A stretch of 18,438 nt of DNA from positions 1 to 18,438 of the forward strand of contig JAWLHA010000076.1 of the NCBI GenBank assembly GCA_041690535.1, in the 5' to 3' direction. The translations under genes and the position numbers were made by a program. The notes beneath the pieces were generated by a model, which worked only from the letters and a program-made list of their open reading frames with translations, was not told the DNA's origin and did not search any database. Below, piece after piece: positions 7,953 to 15,221 of this stretch (position 1 is its first letter; each line of letters opens with the position of its first letter). This DNA is from JAWLHA01 sp041690535 (lineage in GTDB: Bacteria > Pseudomonadota > Gammaproteobacteria > Thiohalomonadales > Thiohalomonadaceae).

Positions 7953-10900
7953 ATGTACTTCTCCAGTTCGAGCGTGCGGGGACGGGTGTTCCTGCTCGCC
8001 TTTTTGTCGTTTGCCGCCTGGTCCGCGCAAGCGACAGACAAGTTCTACTACACGACCCCTTCGGGCTATGAGATATGGCGCGCCAATTCCGTGGATGGGA
8101 GCGGCGGCGAGAAGGTGGTTAGTGATAACAACACGGCGTCACCGAACCACGTGGCTGTGAATGGGGTCGACAATTTCGTTTACTTCTACGACCCCTCCAC
8201 GTACGAAGGCAACGTGCCCGGCATTTACCGGGCTTCCCTGAACTCATTGCCGGCGAGCCAGACACTTATCTATGCCCAGCCGACCCCTCCGCTTTACGAC
8301 AAAATCAAGGATTTCGCAGTTAATGTCAGTGCCGGCAAGCTCTATTTCTCATGGGGATCCACGTGGGATAGCGGAGCAAGTGAACATTACGGTATTGAGC
8401 AGTTGAATGTGGACGGCAGCGGTCACAGCGTCCTGGTGCCCGACGACGGCATCATGGGCCCCACGTTCCTTGCCGTCGACCAGGCCAGTCAGACTCTTTT
8501 TTATTACGATGCCAAAGCCGAGCGCCAGTGGATCGTTCGCGTTCCCCTCGACAACCCTGCCGCCAAGTCGACGATCATTACCCAGGCCGATGTGACCGGC
8601 CTTGCGGTTGGCGGGGGCAAGCTCTACTACTCGGTCGTCAACGGCAGTACCAACGTCTACGAGATCCGCTCGGCGAATCTCGACGGCAGCGGTATCAGCG
8701 TCTTCTATCCGGATGACGGCGTATACAGTCCGTACCGCATCAAGGTCCATCCGGAGTCGAACTCGCTCTACTTCGTCCAGAGTGGCAACATCTTCCGCAT
8801 CGACCTGACCACCAAGGTCAAAACGCAGGTCGCCAGCCCCGGCACGAATGGATCCGTTACAGCCTACATCGGAGTCCCCGAGAGCCTTCCGAACTCTGCT
8901 CCCACGGACCTCTCCCTGACCTCATCCTCCGTACCTGAAAACGTCGCCAGCGGAACGACCGTGGGCACCCTCTCCACCACGGATGCCGACTCCGGCGACA
9001 CCCACACCTACACCCTCGTCTCCGGCACGGGCAGCACTGACAACGGCTCATTCTCCATTTCAGGCAACACGCTCCAGACCGCGGCCGTCTTCGATTACGA
9101 GACCAAGAACAGCTACAGCATTCGGGTGCGCACCACCGATTCCGGCGGCGCGTACTACGAAGAGCAGCTCACCATCTCGGTCACCAACGTCAACGAGGCG
9201 CCCACCGACACCGTCCTCTCGGCCAGCAGCGTGGCGGAGAACGCCTCAGCCGGAACCACCGTGGGAAGCTTCTCCACCACCGACCCGGATGCCGGTGACA
9301 CCTTCACCTATACCCTGGTGAGCGGCGTCGGGGATGACGACAACGCCTCCTTCACCATCAGCGGCAATGCGCTGAATACGGCGGCGGTGTTCGACTACGA
9401 GACCAAAAACAGCTACACCATTCGGGTGCGGGCCACCGACGCAGGTGGTTTGTCGGTCGAAAACGTCTTCGCCATCACGGTCACCGACGTGAACGATGCG
9501 CCCACCGCGGCCAACGACAGCTACTCCACCAACGAAGACACGCTGCTGACGGTCGCCGCCCCTGGTGTCCTGGGCAACGATAGCGATCCGGAGGGGAGCA
9601 CCCTCTCTGCAGTCCTGGTGGCCACTGCCGCCAACGGTGCGGTAGTCCTGAACGCCGACGGCTCCTTCACTTATTCGCCCAACGCGGATTGGAACGGCAC
9701 CGACAGCTTCACCTACAAGGCGAACGACGGTGCCCTGGATTCGGCCGTGGCCACGGTTACCATCGAGGTGCATGCGGTGAACGACGCCCCCACCACCAGC
9801 GGCATCGCGGACGTCAACGCCTGGGAAGGCGACACGGTGAACATCGATCTCTACGCGGCATTTGCCGACGTGGAGGATGCGGATGCCTCCCTCACCTACA
9901 GCGTTTCGGCCAACTCCAACCCGACCCTGGTGGCCACCGCCATCGATGCCGGCACCTTGACGCTCACCTTCACGGGCGGCGGGAGTGCCTCCCTGACGGT
10001 GCAGGCCACCGACACCGGAGGGCTGTCCGTGGACACCAGCTTCAGCGTGACGGTCACCGCCGATGCCGATGGCGACGGGGTCTCCGATGCGGAGGATAAC
10101 TGCCCGAACGATCCCAATCCCGACCAGGCGGACACGGACGGTGACGGCATCGGCGATGTGTGCGATCCCTACCCGACCAACCACCCCCCGGTGGGCAACC
10201 CCGATAGCTACGAAGTCGATCTGGGCCAAACGCTGAACGTCAGCGCGGCGGAAGGGGTGCTGGTCAACGACAGTGATGCCGATGGCGATCCCATCACGGC
10301 GGCGGTGGTGACGATGCCGGCCCACGGAGCGCTTATGCTCTTCCCGGATGGGGCCTTCACCTACACCCACTCCGGGGCTCCGTTGCCCACCGACAGCTTC
10401 ACCTATGTGCTCAGCGACGGCAAAGAGCAGTCGGCGCCCATCACCGTCAACCTGACCATCCACCTCTCTTCCGAAGCGGATACGGAGGTGTCCATCAGTC
10501 CGGTGCTGTACCGCTTCGGCGATGGGAAGAGTGCGACGTTTACCGTCCGCAACAGTGGAAGCGAAGTCCGTGGCGTGGGCAGCTTCGGTATCGATGACCC
10601 GCTGGCCGGCTTCAGCATCGTCAGCGAAGACTGCTCAGGCAGGATGCTGAACCCCGGCGAGAGTTGCAGCGGCACCGTTATGTACAACAACTCGGGCAGC
10701 GGAAACGGTTCCTCGCTGATGCGGATCCCCACTGATGATCCGGAGACGGCCTATCTGGCCGCGTTCCTCAGCAGCTATGAGGCAACCGAGGATGAGGCGA
10801 AACGGCGCATCCCGCCGGTGGCGACAGCAGTGACGCTGCCGAGCGATCTTCAGGCGGACCCGACGGTGACCTGGAGCCTGCTCAGCTACGACGACTCCAT

Positions 10901-11261
10901 CGCCGCCAGTGTGGTGCTGTTCGACTGCTCCCTGGCCGCGCCCGGGGCGTGCGGAAACAGCTACGGCGGGCCTGATCAGGTGGCGGTGTCGTCCTACCTG
11001 ACCAATCCGGTGGTCGGGGTCGGTGACTGGGCCTACAGTGGGGTGTCGGCACAGACCTACACCTTCACCCACACCTTCGACCTCAGTGGTGTCGACCTCT
11101 CGACCACCAAGGATTTTGTGGTGCGGTTCTATGTAAAAGGCAGCACCGACTCCCTGGCCGGGAACGGTGGCGTTTCGCTGCTCCTGCCGGGCAACCTGGG
11201 TGGTAACGAGTACTACGACACGGCCGGTCGGCGGCTGTTACTCACCCATGAGCCGCAATGA
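7953..11261 (+). CDS. Secreted beta-propeller/cadherin-like/TSP3 repeat protein
   Basis: The 1102-aa product starts with a Sec signal peptide (hydrophobic V12-W23, likely cleavage after AQA, residue 27). Residues about 28-310 look like a beta-propeller with recurring blades such as KLYFSWG, KLYYSVV and SLYFVQS, plus repeated N/L-DGSG-sV motifs. Two near-identical 100-aa cadherin-like repeats start at 314 and 414 (APTD...FDYETKNSY.IRVR.TD.GG). A VCBS/Ig-like domain (514-610, NEDT..GVLGNDSDPEG), another Ig-like domain (about 610-700), a thrombospondin type-3 calcium-binding stretch (DADGDGVSDAEDNC, from 704) and a second VCBS-like domain (743-836) follow. Residues 844-1102 are homologous to almost the entire next protein. 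AAGGAG lies seven bases before the ATG. No LPXTG, PEP-CTERM or membrane anchor is visible at the C-terminus. An adhesin or extracellular-matrix role is inferred from domain content only. Confidence 0.85.
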   Translation: MYFSSSSVRGRVFLLAFLSFAAWSAQATDKFYYTTPSGYEIWRANSVDGSGGEKVVSDNNTASPNHVAVNGVDNFVYFYDPSTYEGNVPGIYRASLNSLPASQTLIYAQPTPPLYDKIKDFAVNVSAGKLYFSWGSTWDSGASEHYGIEQLNVDGSGHSVLVPDDGIMGPTFLAVDQASQTLFYYDAKAERQWIVRVPLDNPAAKSTIITQADVTGLAVGGGKLYYSVVNGSTNVYEIRSANLDGSGISVFYPDDGVYSPYRIKVHPESNSLYFVQSGNIFRIDLTTKVKTQVASPGTNGSVTAYIGVPESLPNSAPTDLSLTSSSVPENVASGTTVGTLSTTDADSGDTHTYTLVSGTGSTDNGSFSISGNTLQTAAVFDYETKNSYSIRVRTTDSGGAYYEEQLTISVTNVNEAPTDTVLSASSVAENASAGTTVGSFSTTDPDAGDTFTYTLVSGVGDDDNASFTISGNALNTAAVFDYETKNSYTIRVRATDAGGLSVENVFAITVTDVNDAPTAANDSYSTNEDTLLTVAAPGVLGNDSDPEGSTLSAVLVATAANGAVVLNADGSFTYSPNADWNGTDSFTYKANDGALDSAVATVTIEVHAVNDAPTTSGIADVNAWEGDTVNIDLYAAFADVEDADASLTYSVSANSNPTLVATAIDAGTLTLTFTGGGSASLTVQATDTGGLSVDTSFSVTVTADADGDGVSDAEDNCPNDPNPDQADTDGDGIGDVCDPYPTNHPPVGNPDSYEVDLGQTLNVSAAEGVLVNDSDADGDPITAAVVTMPAHGALMLFPDGAFTYTHSGAPLPTDSFTYVLSDGKEQSAPITVNLTIHLSSEADTEVSISPVLYRFGDGKSATFTVRNSGSEVRGVGSFGIDDPLAGFSIVSEDCSGRMLNPGESCSGTVMYNNSGSGNGSSLMRIPTDDPETAYLAAFLSSYEATEDEAKRRIPPVATAVTLPSDLQADPTVTWSLLSYDDSIAASVVLFDCSLAAPGACGNSYGGPDQVAVSSYLTNPVVGVGDWAYSGVSAQTYTFTHTFDLSGVDLSTTKDFVVRFYVKGSTDSLAGNGGVSLLLPGNLGGNEYYDTAGRRLLLTHEPQ
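8892..9491 (+). repeat. Two tandem 300-bp cadherin-encoding repeats
   Basis: The segments beginning at 8892 and 9192 are in register with exactly 300 bp (100 codons) between equivalent positions. They remain strongly alike at the DNA level, for example around FDYETKNSY. The third boundary (NDAPTA, 9492) keeps the same spacing but opens a different domain. This suggests an internal duplication, and it is a plausible site for repeat-number change. Confidence 0.8.
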
Positions 11262-11314
11262 GGAGGGGCGCCGAAATGAGAATAGATGCAGATTGGGGGA
11301 ACAGGAGGGGCACC

Positions 11315-12172
11315 ATGAGTAGAGGCAACGCGTATCGGTTCGCAATCGCCGGGCTGCTTCTGGGCTGCGCCGCGGCGGAGGGGGCCGACCTCACGGTGTC
11401 GCCGCTGCATGGACTCTACGGCACCGGGCCACTGAAACTGGCCTCGCCAGCGGTCAACTTCACCGTGACCAACCAGGGGAGCAGTGATGTGACGCTCGGT
11501 ACTCTGGCATTCGACGGTCCCTACAGCAGCGAGTTCGAGTTCGTGACCGAGAACTGCACCGGCACCACGCTGCCTGCAGGGGCAAGTTGCGAGGCGGGCG
11601 TGGCCTTCAGGCCGGTCACCCGCGGCACCAAGACTGCCACTCTGGAGATCCCGGCGGGTGACGGCACCACCCTGCGGGCCTTCCTCAGCAACGAGGAGGA
11701 CACCGCCAGCGAAGCCAGCCGGCGGGTCCCTCCGGTGCTGGAGTCGCTCAGCGTTCCCCCCGGCGTGGCACTCGATCAGCCTTTCACCATCCAGTGGTCG
11801 CTGCTGGGTTACCACGCCGACTACATCTCCAAGGTGGTGTTGTTCGATTGCACGGGCACTGAGGAGGGGAGTTGCGGCGACAGCTACGGCACCCACGTGG
11901 CGGAGTCGGGGTATGTGGATGACCCCTCGCCGGTTCCGGGGGATTGGAGTTATGGCGGGCTGGTGGCGAGCAAGCACAGCTTCAGCCACACCTTCACCCT
12001 GACCGCCGAGGAGATCCCGGCCCCGAGCAATCTGGTGGTGCGCTTCTATCGCAAGAGCCGGGAGGATGCGGATATGGACAACCAGGGGCTCTCCTTGCTG
12101 ATCCCTGGTAACCTTTCGGCCACCTACTATGACAGCGCGGGCCGCCGGCTGATCATCCCGGTAAACCCTTGA
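11315..12172 (+). CDS. Exported protein, paralogue of the C-terminal third of the preceding protein
   Basis: The 285-aa product has an N-terminal export signal (FAIAGLLLG, then CAAAEGA-D). LLGC at 15-18 could be a lipobox, so it is either a lipoprotein or a Sec substrate cleaved before D25. Residues about 26-130 form a beta-sandwich region of the choice-of-anchor/ASPM-SPD-2-Hydin style (FTVTNQGSSDVTLG, NCTGTTLPAGASC). Residues 131-285 form a module also present in the upstream protein: EASRRVPPV, VVLFDC, GSCGDSYG, GDWSYGG, HTFTL, VVRFYRKS, LSLLIPGNL, YYDSAGRRL. The start at 11315 is preferred because AGGAGGGG lies just upstream and a signal peptide begins there; reading from 11258 adds 19 residues without features. 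It is 53 bp after the preceding stop and clearly in the same operon. Function unknown. Confidence 0.82.
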   Translation: MSRGNAYRFAIAGLLLGCAAAEGADLTVSPLHGLYGTGPLKLASPAVNFTVTNQGSSDVTLGTLAFDGPYSSEFEFVTENCTGTTLPAGASCEAGVAFRPVTRGTKTATLEIPAGDGTTLRAFLSNEEDTASEASRRVPPVLESLSVPPGVALDQPFTIQWSLLGYHADYISKVVLFDCTGTEEGSCGDSYGTHVAESGYVDDPSPVPGDWSYGGLVASKHSFSHTFTLTAEEIPAPSNLVVRFYRKSREDADMDNQGLSLLIPGNLSATYYDSAGRRLIIPVNP

Positions 12173-12189
12173 GATTAGGTGGGAAAACG

Positions 12190-12609
12190 ATGAGAGAGTT
12201 CAGAACGAAAGCAGCCATTCACCTGCTGATCGCGGCGGCGCTCCTGGCCGGGGGATGCCAAATGCAGGACGATGCCGGTCCGCCGGCGGAAGCTCCGGCA
12301 GCGGTACTTTCAGCCCCGGTGCTGCAGCTGAGCCCGGGGGTGAACGAAGTCAGGGTGAGCTGGTCTGCCACCCCCGAGGCCGAGGGCTACCGCCTCTACT
12401 GGCAGGCCGGGGCACCGGTCGAGGCGGGCTCACCCACGGTAGATCTGGATGGGAATACCACCAGTTACCTCCAAACCGGGCTTCAGGCCGGGGTGACCTA
12501 CCACTACCGGGTCGCGGCACTGCAAGCGTCCGGTGAGGGCGAATGGTCTGCCGAGGCGGTTGCAATTCCCGCCAGTGCCCGATTGATGCGCAGTGACACC
12601 GCGCCATGA
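12190..12609 (+). CDS. Small lipoprotein with one fibronectin type III domain
   Basis: The 139-aa product has a lipoprotein signal: charged start MREFRTK, hydrophobic HLLIAAALLAGG, then Cys in LAGGC, followed by a Gln. After an Ala/Pro-rich linker, residues about 40-130 form an FN3 domain (NEVRVSWSATPEAEGYRLYW ... TYHYRVAALQASGEGEWS). ATG at 12190 is chosen over a TTG at 12169 because it has GGTGGG at good spacing and directly precedes the signal peptide. It starts 17 bp after the stop of the preceding gene. Membrane anchoring via lipid and the FN3 fold suggest a cell-surface binding role beside the two exported proteins; the ligand is unknown. Confidence 0.82.
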   Translation: MREFRTKAAIHLLIAAALLAGGCQMQDDAGPPAEAPAAVLSAPVLQLSPGVNEVRVSWSATPEAEGYRLYWQAGAPVEAGSPTVDLDGNTTSYLQTGLQAGVTYHYRVAALQASGEGEWSAEAVAIPASARLMRSDTAP

Positions 12610-12610
12610 G

Positions 12611-12627
12611 TCGGGGCCGCGCCCCGA
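12611..12627 (+). terminator. Short GC hairpin after the FN3 lipoprotein gene
   Basis: TCGGGGC (12611-12617) pairs perfectly with GCCCCGA (12621-12627) around a 3-base loop, starting two bases after the lipoprotein stop. A TTTTT run occurs only 13 bases later (around 12641-12645), so termination would be partial at best. It may reduce read-through into, or separate expression of, the 63-aa gene that follows. Confidence 0.4.
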
Positions 12628-12672
12628 GCCTGCACAACGCTTTTTGTTAGACGTAAATTGATGGAGTGACGT

Positions 12673-12864
12673 ATGAAGCCAGATGGAAAACTCGAGCAAA
12701 GAACCGAACAGCCTGAGGTGGCGGAAAACGCCGACCAGCCGGATGCGCTCAAGCGGGAGTTCATGGCCCGTTTTGGCCGCTACGCGGCTACGGCGCCTGC
12801 GGCGATGTTCGTGCTGATGTCCCCCAGGACCTCCAAGGCGATCGCATCGGACGGCGCACCCTAA
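12673..12864 (+). CDS. 63-aa peptide with Tat-like signal and very short C-terminus
   Basis: I do not recognise a named family with certainty. GGAG lies six bases before the ATG, and the gene follows the surface-protein genes in the same direction, which supports a real gene. Residues 1-26 are charged and hydrophilic (EQRTEQPEVAENADQPD). Then comes KREFM (27-31), resembling a twin-arginine-type motif with Lys for the first Arg, an RFGRYAA segment, and a hydrophobic stretch AATAPAAMFVLM (38-49). The end is SPRTSKAIASDGAP. An SKA site could be cut at residue 56, leaving about seven residues. It could be a signal-like peptide, an exported micro-protein or a RiPP-type precursor. The nearby hydroxylase, sulfotransferase and GNAT genes make a modified peptide conceivable, but this is inference only. 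Confidence 0.62.
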   Translation: MKPDGKLEQRTEQPEVAENADQPDALKREFMARFGRYAATAPAAMFVLMSPRTSKAIASDGAP

Positions 12865-12908
12865 AGCTGATTGGGTGACCGGCATCAACCGACTGTTCAC
12901 GGCGGCTC

Positions 12909-12931
12909 GGTGGTAGCCCGCTTCTACCACC
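12909..12931 (+). other. Perfect 8-bp hairpin downstream of the 63-aa gene
   Basis: GGTGGTAG (12909-12916) pairs with CTACCACC (12924-12931) around the 7-base loop CCCGCTT. It lies 45 bp after the small gene's stop and about 130 bp before the terminator. It could be a 3'-end stabilising structure or part of an undescribed transcript. Confidence 0.4.
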
Positions 12932-13060
12932 TGCTGCGGTCTGTTCGCACCTCGAAGAGAGTGGAAACTGCAGTCGATCAAGTCGTTGTGGTCGCTGGAA
13001 AGAGCCGCACCCCAAAAATTTTCATTCCCGAGTAGTGTCTCTACACGCAGTGCCTTGCAG

Positions 13061-13084
13061 CCCGGGCTTTGCCCGGGTTTTTTT
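13061..13084 (+). terminator. Rho-independent terminator of the surface-protein operon
   Basis: CCCGGGC (13061-13067), loop TTT, GCCCGGG (13071-13077), followed directly by seven T residues. This is a textbook intrinsic terminator on the plus strand. It closes the unit that begins at 7953, or an unseen short transcript downstream of the 63-aa gene. Confidence 0.88.
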
Positions 13085-13242
13085 CGCGGGGTGGGGAGTG
13101 CGCAAGTCAGTGGTTGGACGGGTCCATGCAGGCGGCCCTTGCGTCAGCAGCAAATTTGCCCGCTTGGCGGGGTGACTGCCACCGTCCTTTCTGCAGATCA
13201 TGCGGCGAAATAGCGACTGCCTCTGACATAGAGTCCCGCCCT

Positions 13243-14015
13243 TCAACTCTTCAGCCCGATCCCCTTTTTCAAGAGGTACATGCAAAAGGTAAAAAGGACG
13301 GCGATGAACAGACCGATGATGGCTACGGCGGTGGTCACGTCGATGTCCGAGACGCCGAGCATACCGAAGCGGAAGGCGTTGACCATGTAGAGGATGGGGT
13401 TGGCCAGAGAGACAGTCTGCCAGAAGTCCGGAAGCATGCTGATGGAGTAGAAAATCCCGCCGAGGTAGGTCAGTGGCGTGAGGACGAAGGTGGGGATGAT
13501 GGAGATGTCATCGAAGCTTTTTGCATAAACGGCGTTGATGAATCCCGCGAGGGAGAAAAGTACCGCCGTCAGCACTGAGACCCCCAGCATCACCAGCCAG
13601 TTGTGCACCGCCATGTCGGTGAAGAAGCTGGCCACCACTGCCACCACCAGACCTACGGTCATTCCCCGTGCCACCCCGCCTCCGACGTAGCCCAGCAGGA
13701 TCACCGAATTGCTGATGGGGGCAATCAGCAACTCCTCCACGAACCGCTGGAATTTGGAACCGTAGAAGGAGGAGACCACATTGGCGTAGGAGTTGTTGAT
13801 GATGGCCATGAGAATGACCCCCGGGACGATGTAGTCCATGTAGGCGGTGCCATCCACGGGACCGATGCGGCTGCCGATGAGGTGGCCGAAGATGATGAAG
13901 TAGAGCGCGGTGGTGATCACCGGCGGCAGGATGGTCTGGATCCAGATGCGCATGAAGCGCCGGATCTCCTTCACCAGGATGGTGCGGAAGGCGACGAGGT
14001 TGCGTTGAAGCTGGG

Positions 14016-14019
<4 letters not shown>
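13243..14019 (-). CDS. yadH: ABC-2 type exporter permease (YadH-like)
   Basis: This is the membrane subunit of an ABC exporter of the E. coli YadGH type; the substrate is not established. The 258-aa protein (YadH is 256 aa) has about six hydrophobic segments, including TILPPVITTALYFIIFGHLI, IVPGVILMAIIN, a Gly-rich VGGGVARGMTVGLVVAVVASFF, and the ABC-2 signature region LTYLGGIFYSISMLP...NPILYMVNAFRFGMLG. It ends in a lysine-containing cytoplasmic tail (KKGIGLKS). The start is GTG at 14019, overlapping the ATPase stop by 4 bp (GTGA), so the two are translationally coupled. No strong terminator follows; a weak hairpin lies at 13159-13171. Confidence 0.88.
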
Positions 14020-14945
<926 letters not shown>

Positions 14946-15162
14946 GTTGCAGGTGTGTAACGCCAGATGCGATGAGTGGAGCAGAAGCAGTGCATTCTAC
15001 TGTGAAGTGGACGCGGCTCCCACCGCGAATGAGCGGCGCAGCGGCAGCTTCGGGGTGCGATGCCCTGTCGAGGTTCTTCGCCCCGCCGTGGCCAGCTCCG
15101 CGACCCCGTCCCCCGATGTCACTGGGGCATCAGGACAATCGCTCCTGTGCCCCTCCAAACGC

Positions 15163-15188
15163 GGCGCCCCGGGGGAGGCCGGGGCGCC
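15163..15188 (-). terminator. Probable terminator hairpin of the M16C protease gene
   Basis: GGCGCCCCGG (15163-15172) pairs perfectly with CCGGGGCGCC (15179-15188) around a 6-base loop, 33 bp beyond the protease stop. On the minus strand the stem is followed only by GCGTTTGG, so the T-tract is poor. A second, imperfect hairpin (GGGGCA...TGCCCC, 15124-15153) follows and could reinforce it. The rest of the 14946-15221 gap shows nothing gene-like. Confidence 0.55.
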
Positions 15189-15221
15189 AGTGGTTGCGGG
15201 AAAACCGCTCCCCGGTGGAAC

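Larger units (their letters stand above)
12865..13242. other. Intergenic region between convergent units, with hairpins
   Basis: This 378-bp gap separates the 63-aa gene from the convergent ABC permease gene. It contains a perfect 8-bp hairpin (12909-12931), a canonical plus-strand terminator (13061-13084) and a small CCCGC-ttg-GCGGG hairpin at 13159-13171. The last could serve the minus-strand exporter operon but lacks a good T-tract. Open frames here have no start-signal support or recognisable motifs. No tRNA or known RNA fold was recognised. Confidence 0.6.

Noticed and set aside
12788..13213. Small ORFs in the gap after the 63-aa gene (minus 12788-13015, plus 12986-13213)
   Set aside because: They lack ribosome binding sites and motifs; one overlaps the 63-aa gene and the other runs across the canonical terminator.
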